DNA of 64,000 nucleotides from Neolentinus lepideus HHB14362 ss-1 (Eukaryota; Basidiomycota; Agaricomycetes; Gloeophyllales; Gloeophyllaceae), in the NCBI GenBank assembly GCA_001632425.1, contig KV425584.1, forward strand, positions 155,934 to 219,933. The letters are read 5' to 3'. The notes under the pieces are model-generated. The model was given only the letters and a program-made list of their open reading frames with translations. It was not told where the DNA came from and did no database searches. This document shows, piece after piece, positions 23,966 through 37,397 of this stretch. Made by a program: the position numbers and the translations under genes. Numbering within the stretch: position 1 is the stretch's first letter; every line of letters begins with the position of its first letter.

Positions 23966-24648
23966 ATGAACCAGAACAAGCAGCACAATACGTTCAGGTG
24001 GATTCGAGGGGTCACTTTGCCAATCACCTGGATCTCTATATGCGTTATTGGAGGCGTCACCTTCCTCAACATTGTAAGCCTAAGTCGCAAGCTACAAAGC
24101 CGGCTATCCCATCCAGCTTACAGTTAGTACTCTCCAATTTGGTTCACTTTGTTCTATCTCTCATCGAGTATATTATAGCTTATGTTGACAACGATTTTCC
24201 CGACTATCTCGCAGTGCATTTTGGGCCTGCCAGGATGCTAATGCAGGATACCGTCCACTACGGCGTAAACGGATCTGAGGCCGAGCGGGAGTGGGACTCC
24301 ACGTTCCCCCGTGGCGAGGGTTTCGTACACCTCGGTGCCGAGAGACGCCGCTTCGGTCTCTCAATGTTTCATCAGATGCATTGCCTGCAGATGATCCGTC
24401 ATGCGCTCACGAGCGGGAACATCGGCACTCACACGACACATTGTTTGACCTACTTGCGATTAATGGTACTCTGCAGAGTTGACCTCCAGCTAGAGCCTGC
24501 AAGTGGCACATCAGACGAGAGCTGGATGGACGTGGACTGGATTAGAGAGCGGGACTGTAAGGACTGGGAACAGCTGTATGAGTGGATTGGGAAGAACAAC
24601 GACGACTATGAAACGTGGAGTCGGAGTCGACGGAATACACTGCTTTGA
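23966..24648 (+). CDS. UstYa-like (DUF3328) oxidase/cyclase with both HxxHC motifs
   Basis: Exons 23966-24122 and 24179-24648, joined by a 56-nt intron, give 208 aa. A membrane anchor is at about residues 17-38 (TLPITWISICVIGGVTFLNI). The lumenal-type domain has TYVDNDFPDYL, QDTVHYGVNG, GFVHLGAERRRF, the first HxxHC as HQMHC (117-121) and the second as HTTHC (137-141), then LTYLRLMVLC. These two motifs define the UstYa family, whose members catalyse oxidative cyclisation or other oxidations in fungal peptide (RiPP) and related pathways, anchored in a membrane. No precursor peptide with repeated cores was found nearby, and many basidiomycetes carry family members outside RiPP clusters, so pathway membership is open. 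The head-to-head partner at 22598-23262 is more degenerate. Confidence 0.88.
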
Positions 24649-24939
24649 CTGCGCGCATCCTGTGCGTATATGATATTCTTAGGCGCGCCAACGAACAACA
24701 TCTCTTATTTACCTGTAGCCTCACTCTGTCTGAACGCCCCTGGGTGTAATACTGTTTCTGTTTCCGCATTCAATGCGCGGACCAAGCCGGAAAGCAGAGG
24801 AAGCCCGAACACCGTCTCTTGTTGGGATACAAATAGCACTACGTACAGTGATATACCTGATCTAATCACCGATGTCCATGTCTTACAAGAAGATATATTA
24901 CCTTCACTACGTCTTTGAGTTCGACTGTCAGCTATGCTG

Positions 24940-27012
24940 TTACAAACGATGCAACTTCAACGCTGCCGATGGAACGTATAGCACCCTACCGTGTCCCTCC
25001 CCTGAAAACGAGATTTCATTTATCGCAGCACCCCGAGCATAGCCAAGTTCCATCCCAAAAGAGTATGCCAGACACTGATAGCCACGTTCATCATTCCTCC
25101 ACGATTCACCAAAGGCGACTCTGCAAAGTGCATCAGTGCAGACCGCGTAGACACCTGACGAGATAAAGAACGACAGGTCTAACCCATACGCAATTCTGGT
25201 CTCGACCGTATGGATTGCTTCGGCTGTCGAAATGCTATGCCGACTCACCTGAACTGGTCAACCCGCCCTGTCGACCATAAGGCTACAGACTCAGGATTTT
25301 CTAGAAGCAGTTTCAGGACATCCGTCCCGCTTAGTATCATCACGTCAACCCAAAGACTACCGTTCCTGAGACTGATATCTATCTGGCTGAGTGTTCCATT
25401 CGTCGTGCCTGACCAACTGCCAGTATACAGCTGTACTGCGGCTCGTTCTGCAAGAACGTCGAACGCTGGCTGGAATGTATCGAGTATTTGAAACGTAGGA
25501 TTCTGAGCATTGAGATATTGACCAGTCATGAGAACAATAACACCGTATCCTGACGCCGGGTTGACAGTGAATTCGCAGTGGTATGCCATAAGCTGTCCGG
25601 CTACGACATCCAGAATATCTCAAATCTGATCCCAAGTGTGGAGTTAGAACAGAAGCCACGTACATTTCTGATATAAGCGCTGGACGTCGCCGAACGAGTT
25701 TCGATATTTGTTGATCTCCCATAACATTCCAATTTCCGTAGTATCGTCATACCAAGGAAAGACTGGTCTCATCCATTCACGGATGGTATAAGGTGATAGG
25801 ATGCTCGGGTTTCTGTCCGCACCGAGCAACATCCGTATAGGTGCCATGAGGTCTGATAGAGTTGAGAGCACCCCAGCGGACGGATTCATGCTAGTCTTGA
25901 AGTCATAATCCTGATTATCATCCACTTTTCAATAATGCTACGGAGCAAGCAATGACTGATATCACGCACCGCGTCTGCGGATGCATAGGATGAAATCGCA
26001 ACCCGTTCAACCCCAAGTGCTGTCGCAAGAAATCCTGTACTATTCATCCCCAGCGGGTCGAAGACATCTCTCTTCATAAGCTCCTCTATCATCGAAATGT
26101 TGCCGATGTAATCCGAGCTCTTGTTGGCCGCAGCCAAGTTTAGCATACCTAAGATCGAAAAAGCAGTATTGGAATAGACAGGGTAAGTGTAGGGAGGATT
26201 AGTTAGAGGCAATCGAGCTTGAGAGTTCAGAACGTCGTCGGTGCTGGGAAATGGGAGACCATTGTAAGGCGGAGTGCTGGCACCATCCAAAGAATGAGGC
26301 CAATTTAACATATCTCCTGGTGGAAGGTCGCCAGCTATCCCAGCCATGTGGGTTAACAGTCCACGTATGGTGACGGGGCCCTCGTCGCCATGATCAGCCT
26401 GATAAGAGAATTCCGGAAGATATTTGTGCACAGGATCATCCCTTCATAGCGGAATCAGCAGAAGTCAGAAACGGATATGTTGTCCTCTGGAACTTACAGA
26501 CTAAGCAAGCCTTTATCACGCAGAACCAGTGTTTCCAGCGTAGTGAATAGTTTACTTATGGAGACTATCCGATAGATAGAATTCTTATCCACAGAGCCGC
26601 GCCTTGAGGGATCGGTCTCGTTTGCTTTCAGGACCCCGTAGGACCGTTCGAAAATTGGTCCCTCTGAAGTGACCACTGCAACGACGAGGCTGTCAATCGG
26701 TAATTGGGAGACCATATCTCGGAGGGATGCATCAGCAATTGCAGACGCCAGTGCCAGTTCCGGGATATCGAGCAGTGACAGATGATCCTTCGGGAACGGC
26801 GGGAGGGGAGATCTGCATACTCCTAGTATGGACCTCGGGTGTGCTGGCTGAGAGGTACTATCTTGTCCGGATTGAATCCAGAGTTGTCGGGTTTCGTGCC
26901 ATGTCAAACGTAGACCTAGACAGAAGAGCAATATACCGGCTATCCAACGGCGTGAAAATAGCGTGGATCGCGCTCTGACCGTCTCGCTAGAAGAATAGAT
27001 GAACTTCCCCAT
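24940..27012 (-). CDS. Membrane-anchored serine beta-lactamase / transesterase-like hydrolase
   Basis: Five exons on the minus strand (27012-26498, 26441-25970, 25910-25664, 25618-25249, 25195-24940) give 619 aa. A hydrophobic signal anchor lies at about residues 23-38 (WIAGILLFCLGLRL). The catalytic SxxK of class C beta-lactamase-like proteins is SISK (Ser151, Lys154) in the context YRIVSISKLF; later come RGLLTHMAGIAGD and the YxN motif in YPVYSNTAFSILG. Such fungal proteins are esterases, transesterases (LovD type) or peptidases acting on amide or ester bonds. A long C-terminal half (GYGVIVLMTGQY; DTFQPAFDVLAERAA; GTLSQIDISLRNGSLW) matches the fungal extended form. The acceptors at 25911, 25619 and 25196 were picked by frame. 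Orientation away from the UstYa pair argues against a shared promoter but not against a shared pathway. Confidence 0.85.
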
Positions 27013-27553
27013 TTGCTAGACTTCAATTCTCAGTCTAACCCTCGGAAATAGATCTGGCTAGTGAAGATAAACACCTCAATGCGAACCGCTCAAAGGTTGC
27101 GCTGCTCCTAGTCAAGGATCTAAGAATCTGGGAGTATGAGATATCCGCAAGCGAGTATTCATCTGAGCACAAGATGTACATGTGATGCGCCGACCTCCTG
27201 TTACTTCCATAGTCGGATGTCTGATGTACAAGACGCACATGTGGTGTCGGAGACATCCGGACCAATGTCCTGCGCACGGAGCCCACTTGCCGGTTCGACA
27301 GGTACTACTCACTAAGTAGCCATTTTTCGATTCATTATCGAAGTCAATACTGCCTAACATAATTTACATAGCGAATCAGGAGGCAATATACACATACAGA
27401 CAGGACAGTCCGAGTCATGATCATACCGTATCTCGTTCGAAGTTAAAAAGGACGTACAGTACTTATTGGACAGAGGAGTTAAAATACGAGACAAGCCCTC
27501 CCTACGTCGACTCATGACATCTGTGTCCCACATAGCCCCTTCGCCTCGGGCAT
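27013..27553. other. Intergenic, nothing recognised
   Basis: Promoter side of the hydrolase gene and 3' flank of the membrane protein gene. The only longer frames (27035-27360, minus) lack motifs and splice context. Confidence 0.45.
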
Positions 27554-28843
27554 TTATTGGTTGTATTCGAGATCGATTGTACTCGGTATTGGGAATGTGA
27601 CAGTGGTATCCTTTGTGGAATCCGCTAAAGTCGCACTGCCAGCATTGCTCCGCAAGTGTAAACCGGACGCGGGAATAGTGACAGGTGCAAGCCGGCGGGC
27701 ATCGTTAGGAGAGTCTTCTGTGGAGCTAGGGTCCAAGGTTGACATGGTACCCCAGTCAATACGGGTGGATGTTAGCATCGTCTTGAACGTGTAAGCACGT
27801 CCATAAGCAACACGCAGGATAATCAACAGTGGTGCAATACACTGTTCCAGGCATCAGCCTATCATCAATTATCTAATTAGGAGACCACATTACCGTGATC
27901 TGGCCAAGTACAGGGACAATGATATTCTGAAACCAGTTATTACGAGCGTATGTGCCGACAAATATGATGCTCGTGATTGAATACAGTGCAGCTGACTCCA
28001 GAAACATCGCGCTGGCCGAAGTGTAGGCTTTCGCGTGATCAGGGCCAAGTGTGTCGTTGAGCTGCTTCTTGAGGAAGTATATGCGACCGACGATGAGGAT
28101 GGATGCAAGAACATTTAGAGTTGAGGACAGTGACCAAAAAATAATACCATAGTTCGCAGCAGTCTGAGCCCAGACATTACTCTGAGGTCGAGAGGCCTGG
28201 TACAACATGATGATTGACGTGGCTGCAGGTTCGACTTAGCCTTGTCATGGAGTCAACGAAGGGCAGATAGCATACGTACCTGTAGACGGAAGATATAAAA
28301 GGAAAGGCAAAACAGCTATCCATCTGGCCCCCGAGCCCGAATACATCAAGTAGCAGCGATACACCTGTATCGAATGATCGATTAGACTGGTTTAATCGAT
28401 GAAACCTAGGTCGCCCACCAACAGACCGTCCGCCATGAAGGTCATAAAGTTGTACGAAGAGCTGATCAGGAGCTGCACATAATTCGAGAACAGCTGGTTC
28501 TGGTATTGGACCGGACCACCAGGATAATTCCTGTCGTCGATCCAGAGCATCTCGCTCAATTTTATCCCGCACGCAACATAGATCGTTGCAAGAGCGAAGA
28601 GTAACGTTATGTAGACGAGCCAAAAAAAGCCCATCTGCACCTTCCTCCGACGTCGTATGAGGAGGTAGGCGCAGACGAAATACAACGTGCCATGGACACC
28701 TAAATGAAGACCGAAATCAGCAAGTGACTACTTAGTGGAGCAAGCCCAATCCTACCGTATGCCATATTTCCAAGAAACCCGCCAATGAAATTTGACCGCT
28801 CAAGGAGCAGGTCTGCTGGACTCTCGTCCGGTGCATACGACAT
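27554..28843 (-). CDS. Seven-helix membrane protein of a basidiomycete family, unknown function
   Basis: Five exons (28843-28756, 28699-28419, 28364-28280, 28222-27894, 27841-27554) give 356 aa. Hydrophobic segments occur at FIGGFLGNMAYGVHGTLYFV, FFWLVYITLLFALATIYVAC, LISSSYNFMTFMADGLLVYR, WIAVLPFLLYL, GIIFWSLSSTLNVLASILIV, SAALYSITSIIFVGT and VPVLGQITCIAPLLIIL, consistent with seven helices, followed by a hydrophilic serine/threonine-rich cytoplasmic-type tail. The layout (extracellular N-terminus, RRRRK loop, helix 3 ending LLVYRC) is shared by a large Agaricomycete family of receptor-like proteins annotated as hypothetical. Function and ligand are unknown; a GPCR-like role is inference only. 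Confidence 0.82.
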
Positions 28844-29833
28844 GCTAGAACGTCGATAGACGGAGGAAAGGCGCTGCGAGAGGCTCCATCATTAATGGGA
28901 AGTATATGACTCTCACGTCCCAAAATACATTAGCTCAGAGTGTTGCTAAGTGGTAAAGCGATCACTTCTCCCGGAATGCTTTGCAAAGTAATGGATATCC
29001 GGAGAGGTGTTTCTTGATGGACAATCATGATTGAAGCGGTCCATCGCGAATCCATGTAAGAATAGTGCCCGGGAATGGAGTCGCAGCAAGTCTTGCGTAC
29101 GAGAATGACGTCTTGCGGGAGGGCGAAGTCTTCTGCAATATTTACTGTGCAATGGTCTTCGCGAGTGACTAAAACTCATAACCCATGCATGAATCCAAAC
29201 ACCGATACTAGAGATAAACAACTTGACTAGAGCAGAACACGATTCTGGACCGCTGTAAATAGCAACTGGCTGACTGAACCTCATCAAAGGAAGACTGGTG
29301 GCAGAAATACCTGAAGCAGCGGGGATTGAGAGTCCAGGACATATCCACAGCTGTGCACCTTCCCGCAGCAATGCCACAATCGCCTCTCGGAACCGAGATA
29401 TGGATAAGACTTGGAGCCGCATCCTTGAGCACGGCACGACACAGCTTCACACATATAACCCATGAGGAAGAGAAGAATAGTGCATTGACGTGAGTAGCGC
29501 CGAGCAGACGGCTGTTCGAATATGGGCTCTTAGGGGAGAATTGTCCCACACAAGCAGCACCTTTGGGACGATATTATAAGCGACACGGAATGTAGAATAG
29601 CCACCGATCTGATAAACAGATGCGCTCAACTGCGCAGCCAACTCACGAGATGGAAGGTACCCAATTGAGTTTGTCACCGATTGTGCAAGGTACCGCTTTG
29701 TGTAACCATTCTTTTCTTGTCCATCACAGAACATCGGTGCATCACGCCACCTGTGCACTGAGGCAGTACAGGATCCTACGACGTGTTTCAAAACCAGCAA
29801 CCCTCCGCGAAGCTCTGATGCAGCGGACTCGAA
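28844..29833. other. Intergenic, possible relic of a membrane-protein gene
   Basis: Nearly 1 kb between two minus-strand membrane-protein genes. Minus-strand frames at 29447-29800 and 28946-29437 are long enough to be noticed but their order, composition and lack of an ATG-linked exon chain do not support a gene. A degraded former exon series is possible; I cannot name it. Confidence 0.3.
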
Positions 29834-30735
29834 CTAGGTGTGTATCTGATACATCATGACGCCTGTGATAGTCGGTCAACATCCATCCTGCCGCACAAAG
29901 CACAAGACATACCTAGCAGAGGAGCAGCATGATCTTGCTTGAATCTGACGCTGCAATCCGGACATGAGAATTCAAAGGCTTGCAACGAATTCGACTTGCA
30001 AGAGAACCAAGGCAAGTAGCTCGATGTCCCCGGCGCGAAGTTCAGTGTACCCATCAGAGTGACTCTAGCTGGCTTGGTGCGCCACGATAGCGTGCGTGGG
30101 CGTAGTGGAGAATCTGTGTCTGCCAGCCTCCAGACTTGGATTGCCTGAGAGTTACTGGAAGATAAGTAGGGTTTATGGCCTAGCTCGGACGGGGAGGGGA
30201 TAGTGACATTTAGTGTGCAACGTTCTAAGCCGTAGTCATGGACCCGGAATTGCATAACTGAACTATGCTGCGCACATGCGAGGAACCATAGTCAATACCA
30301 AAATACGGGTCAACCAAGGAGTGGAACGACGCTTACATCACCATCTATTTGCACCACCGTCCCATTCCTATCCACCTCCCCTGGATCCCGCTCACTCACA
30401 CTCGAAATCAGCATCGGGTAATTCATAACAGGCGGCATATCCAGTATCCTCTGCGACACATTCAATCTTTCCAACCCGATATACACGCTCGGAAAGCGAG
30501 GCTTGACAGACGAGGTGAATTTGAACGGGCGCGCTGGGGGCTCCCAGAGCGCGGTGATAGAAAGGTTTAGCGTCGAGATAACGAGGGAGATCAGGCAAGT
30601 GATAATCAACCACCGAATGGGCGTTTGGTTAGGCTGGGATGCCAGTGTGTCCTCGCGCTCCGAGTCCCGACTGCCTTCCGAACCATCTTCGAGTTCGAGC
30701 ACAGTATACTGGCCTCGGCGGTTGTTGTGAAACAT
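29834..30735 (-). CDS. Single-pass membrane protein, basidiomycete family of unknown function
   Basis: Exons 30735-30337, 30267-29913 and 29862-29834 give 260 aa. The ATG at 30735 starts a hydrophilic N-terminus rich in acidic and serine residues, followed by one membrane segment at about residues 41-63 (WLIITCLISLVISTLNLSITALW) and an ectodomain with YIGLERLNVSQ, MQFRVHDYGLERCTLNVTIP, ARVTLMGTLNFA and PCRSGEF-like FSCKSNSLQAFEFSCPDCSV. The pattern 'FRV.DYG.E.C.L.V..P ... F.C..... FE.SC' recurs in many Agaricomycete hypothetical proteins and suggests a disulphide-bonded extracellular domain. N-glycosylation sequons (LNLS, LNVS, LNVT) support secretion of the C-terminal part. The last exon is only 29 nt; that splice is reasonable but less certain. 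Confidence 0.75.
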
Positions 30736-31291
30736 AGTAGAATACAGTCTCTCTTAGCCTCGGAAGTGGACAAGGCAAGGATGATGATAGTTAACGTTAA
30801 AGTGTCAGTACGTCGTGAGAGAAGTACTCGGCCTGGATGAATCAGGGCGCCTATCCAAAGCTATGGATGCGCCGAGTCGTGGGTAGTACTGATCATGAGT
30901 CGAAGAGTCAAGAACATTAAATAGTGAGTATCAGAAATGATACAGTTGAAGGTGAAACTTGATAGCGTGCTGTACATGCAGTGATATATGAACAACACAG
31001 GCAGTCTGTAGCATTATCTGCGCTGTCCATGCCCAGGTGTGAATCTGATAGCTGCGGTACAAGAACCGGTTCCTGTGCGATTCCAAGGCCAGAATACGGG
31101 ACAGGCTGACGAAGACTGAAAACCGCTCGAACGTCGTTTCAGAAGGTAGGCAGTGCAGCGAACAGGGGGATAGCCCTAGCGAAGTTGTCGACTCTATCTG
31201 TCATAATAGTACTCATACATCCACTCTGTATTACTACCAATTAATTAGACCATGCCGATAACATCGAAATGGGATACAGACACCCGTAAAA
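30736..31291. other. Intergenic, nothing recognised
   Basis: Promoter region of the single-pass membrane protein gene plus the 3' flank of the next minus-strand gene. No motif-bearing frame or RNA seen. Confidence 0.45.
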
Positions 31292-32246
31292 TTATAGTCC
31301 CTTCGGTTTATCGTCCTCGTCGTCTTCGTCTGCGATCTGCTGGATGAACTCACTCGCCCGTTGTATCGAGTTCCTAGCAAGAATCCACGGGTCTGGACCC
31401 TTAGCTTTATCCCAGAGGCGATCCTTCAGCTCCAGGAAGGCACCGCTCTTAATGTGCTCCCGAAGAACATTGAGGATCTTGCCCGTCGGCGCGAGCACGT
31501 TGCGCAACATCCGCTGCAGAGGCTCCAAGGAGGGGTACTCTATGGGCATCATGAGCGTTTCCCCTCTGCCGAGACTCTCAGTTAGGGATGATAATAACAG
31601 GGTCAACCACGCACATCAGGTCAGGAAACGGTGGTACACCCTTCGCCGGCGTAAGGCCCACCGCCCTCCACCCACCACTGGACCCCTCCGGAAACCCATC
31701 AGCCTCGCCCTTGGACCACTTGACATTCGCGCCACTCTTATACGCCTCCCAAACTGCCTGCTGGTCGAGAGCCAGGCTCATCATACTGATCTTCTCCCGC
31801 GCCGCCCACGGGTCACGGCTATACCACAGGTACCAGCCTTGGTCCCAGTGCCGCACTTCCTTGTCCTTGCCCTTCTTGCTCAGTGCGTCGTCCTCCTCTT
31901 TGTCCACAGTACTGAAGAAGAAGCTGGCGGGGTCCTGGCCCTCCCTGGGGAGCGGGATTTGCTGTTTGATCGGGACGAGCTTCGGCTTGGGCAGTGTGGG
32001 GTCGGCAATGGTCAACAGCTTGTAGACCTCGTGTGAGAACACTTTTCGCAGACATATCGAGCGACACTGGGGTGTCTGGCGGTTTGTGCGACCGGCGGCA
32101 GTCTGAGTGCAATAGATGAAGCAGCGTTCGTCGGTCTTTCGCGAGTACATCCCTCGTGGAGGTCTCAAAACATAGATATTGGGAACATAACTCGTAATGG
32201 AGCGTATTGTGCGCGGGTGTTCTTCGTTAGAAGGCTTGCTGCTCAT
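31292..32246 (-). CDS. Conserved basidiomycete protein of unknown function
   Basis: Exons 32246-31615 and 31565-31292 (49-nt intron) give 301 aa. The sequence has a compact block TIRSITSYVPNIYVLRPPRG, RKTDERCFIYCTQTAAGRTN, CRSICLRKVFSHEVYKLL, then a charged linker (REGQDPASFFFSTVDKEEDD), DQGWYLWYSRDPWAAREKI and GGWRAVGLTPAKGVPPFPD, ending in a lysine/aspartate-rich tail. Cysteine spacing in the first block might bind a metal, but no named domain was recognised. The first ATG of a clean frame is used. Homologues I recall are annotated hypothetical in Agaricomycetes; subcellular location cannot be told and no signal peptide is present. Confidence 0.75.
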
Positions 32247-33243
32247 GGCTGAAAGTACACAACGAGATATAGCGAGCTAACTTGAAGGGAGAGTGTAGAC
32301 TCCGTCTTAGCCTACTCTTGCTCGTGGGAAGAATCAAAGCGGAGACTAAACTAATTCATTTTGTGAAATTTCACCGCCTGGGTTTTTCTCTTCACCTGCG
32401 CCGTTCGAAGAATCGCTTTTGCAGCTCACGCACAGAGGGTGCAGACTCTCCTCTTAAAGCTGTAGGGAAAGTCCCCGGAGATGCGGAGAATGTCCTTGTC
32501 CTGTTCACGGAAAGCGACCGTCCATAAGACAGACGGTATTTGGACATGGACAGCAAGAATGTCTTGCAAATCGATTCTTTTTGGTCGACTGCTCCATCTT
32601 GCTGCTCTGCCGCTTATTCTCGCTCCCAGGACTCGGTGAAAAGTGCTTGGACGCGAAGATATGAGCGTTTCTGCACTCGGGTTCCGGGCTGTGGGGTGAG
32701 TGTTTGTTGCTCATAGACAAAGTTATGCGATTGTGGGCGCGTGCGCCCGTAAACACAATGGGGCTTACTCTCGCTCGGCGTGGTTTGCTTTGAAATTTTT
32801 CCTGCCTTGGTCAGTTCGCTGCCGCAGTTGTCGCATGTTGGTATACGGGAGACACAAAGTGAGTCTTCTCTTATTACACGTTATTATTCCAGGATGGCTT
32901 TTGGATTTTGAATTTCTTCAGGGAGAATGGCCATTGCACTTGCTGTATTGGCTGCGTGCTCCAGATCTAGACATTTCTGATTTCGGCTCGATCTCATGAT
33001 TCTGAACGTCCTGCTAACTTTGCGATGATTTGTCAGGTTTTGTTGAACTACAGGGTTAGTTGTCATCGGACGTTTCAGGTATGTTCCATGTACTAGGCCA
33101 TTACTCTAACGTGAATCGAAAACGGGTGTGCAGATATTGTTTGCGAAGAGGTTGTATCAGATTCAATTGGCGTGCTGTCGAATCATCTTCGCCAGCCTAC
33201 CTACACCAAATACAAAAGCACCGTTTACCATTCAGGTCCTTTT
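32247..33243. other. Intergenic, no supported gene
   Basis: About 1 kb containing only short, motif-free frames on both strands. The part next to 32246 is the promoter of the minus-strand gene; the part next to 33244 is 3' flank of the monooxygenase. Confidence 0.4.
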
Positions 33244-34748
33244 CTATTCTTGTTTCTTTGCGTAGCCTTGCTTGAACCAGGGAGAGTTCCAACATTCATC
33301 CCAGGAATGCAGCATCCGGCTGTTCTCCAAGGAGGCACGTACCTCCTCTCCTCCTCGCATCCGGAGCTCATCGTCGTATTCGGTTATTGCTATCGCTAGA
33401 CTCTTTTGACCGGATACGTACTCTTTCATCTTCGTCACGTAAGACCATGCGTCGTTGATGGCGTGGTTAAGGCCTTGACCTCTGTCTGTCAGGAGCGAGA
33501 TCAGTGACGGATTGCGGAAGGCAAGGGATGCCTACGGAAGGTCATGGTGTGTGCGGCATCGCCGCTTATCGTTACACGGCCTCGTCTGTTATCCCATTGT
33601 ATCGGCTCCCAAGATGAGAGTGGGATGTGCCAAATATTCGCTGTCTCATGGAGTTTGGTCCACGCAGTCCGAAATGGCTCACAAGATTGAGCTCCTAGCT
33701 GTTTGGCGTCAGCAATGAAGTCACGCTCTGGAAGGCTTGGAGCGTTCTCGTTCCGAGATTGGCTGATCATCAACATGAACTCCCATGTTGCAGGGTCTTC
33801 GGGGTCGGCGATATCTTGTGCTATGTGGAGAGGACATCAAATCTTGAGGCTGCCTCTCCGATTCAAGGGCAACTTTAACTTACGAGAAATCCAGAAAAAG
33901 AAGCCTTTGGGATGTATACCCATAGTGTAGATCGGGTGGATACTTCGCAACAGCCTCGCATCTTCTGCAGAGTACCTTGAATTGGCAATATACGTCTGGA
34001 AGGGTATTGGCTTTGCTGCTGATCGTTCATCGCCCAGGAGGAATTTCCTAACGACGGATTTGGCTCCTTCCGTCCCCACAAGAGCGCTTCCTGTGAATCT
34101 GGTGCCGTCTTCGAGTTGCACTATAACGCTCTCGCCATCGTCAGCCATCAGGATGCCTGAGACCCCAGTCCGGTACTATCACAAGGTTATGGGTTGCCCA
34201 GGTATGATTATAGTATTCGTTGCGTCACGGTGAGGACTCACGCGAATGTCCACGCGTGTGGAGCACAGTTTGCGAAGCTTCGCTCGCGAGATGCGATAAA
34301 TGCGCTTCGTGGGGACTACCATCATAAGTTCACCCGTTTCAGCATTGCAGACAGGTAGGACACCCTCTGCTGGAGTGTCATAGGATGGATCAGTCTGCGT
34401 TGACTTGAATTGTTCCATAAGGTCATCGGTGAGTAAGTCTGTCAGCATCGGGTAGGACCAGTGGAGGGACATGTTCCAGTCCCTTGGTCGGCCCTCTGGG
34501 GGCTCCTTCTCGAAGACCACGCAAGGAATATTGGCCTGTTGAGGACGCTTATTTTCCATCACTTGAGACCTACATTGCGCTATCTGACCTTCTTTAAGCC
34601 CTGCGCAATAAGCAGACCGGTGATACCTGTGTACGAACGCATAAGGAATGGTTTTTCATGCTGTGCCTCCGTCATACTCACCAGCCCCGACAACTACCAC
34701 AGGCCTCAGATCTGCCAGAGAAGCGTTCGGTATGAAGTTAGACGACAT
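33244..34748 (-). CDS. FAD-dependent aromatic-hydroxylase-type monooxygenase
   Basis: Six exons (34748-34682, 34626-34589, 34535-34242, 34175-33884, 33820-33536, 33485-33244) give 405 aa. The N-terminal FAD fold reads VVVVGAGITGLLIAQGLKK with GxGxxG, then CVVFEKE and RPRDWNMSLHW. The middle DG motif is ALVGTEGAKSVVRKFL, and the second FAD motif is ISGDAAHTMTFHRGQGLNHA, with the following AINDAW. These three motifs define group A flavin monooxygenases (salicylate-hydroxylase/PHBH type), which hydroxylate or epoxidise aromatic and polyketide substrates using NAD(P)H and oxygen. The second motif has TMTFHRGQ where GDAAHPMTPFRGQ is usual, so it is slightly diverged. Substrate unknown. Its proximity to the UstYa-like and beta-lactamase-like genes is compatible with a biosynthetic neighbourhood but proves nothing. 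Confidence 0.9.
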
Positions 34749-35179
34749 TTTAGAGATTCTCTGGAAGTGCTACCATCCTTCCACTTATCAAGAAAAGCGG
34801 CTGGCCTTTGTGAGCATTTCGAGCGTTATCATACTCCAGTGGAGAAGTATTCCAGAATGGGCCTCCAGGGTCCGGAGCCAATTAGATATATCGTCTTACA
34901 ACTGAATAATGGGCCTGGGAGATCGACATGCGTCACGAGTCTTTGTGGATCTACGTGTTGCCATTTCTGGTGGAAATATCAGCGCCTTGAGGATTATAAT
35001 CCGACGAGCGCGTATCACTCTGCTGCTTTCTCCGTCTTCCGTCCGGTTTTCTTCTGGTCGCCCTCACTACTCCCAGATTATTCGCTTACCATAGTTGCTG
35101 TTTTATGGAAATAATCTCGCAGGATACGCCGTTTGTCATGAATGCTTGCAGTCATAAGCTGCTCTTACCCTTCTGTTTG
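34749..35179. other. Intergenic upstream of the monooxygenase
   Basis: Promoter of the monooxygenase gene. A 217-codon plus-strand frame overlapping here (34461-35114) is antisense to its first exons and has no motif. The duplicated segment begins at 35180. Confidence 0.45.

Positions 35180-37392
<2,213 letters not shown>

Positions 37393-37397
<5 letters not shown>

Noticed and set aside
28946..29800. Minus-strand frames that might be a further membrane-protein gene
   Set aside because: No ATG-linked exon chain and no recognisable helix pattern in order; at best a relic.
34461..35114. 217-codon plus-strand frame
   Set aside because: Overlaps the first exons of the FAD monooxygenase on the opposite strand and has no motif.
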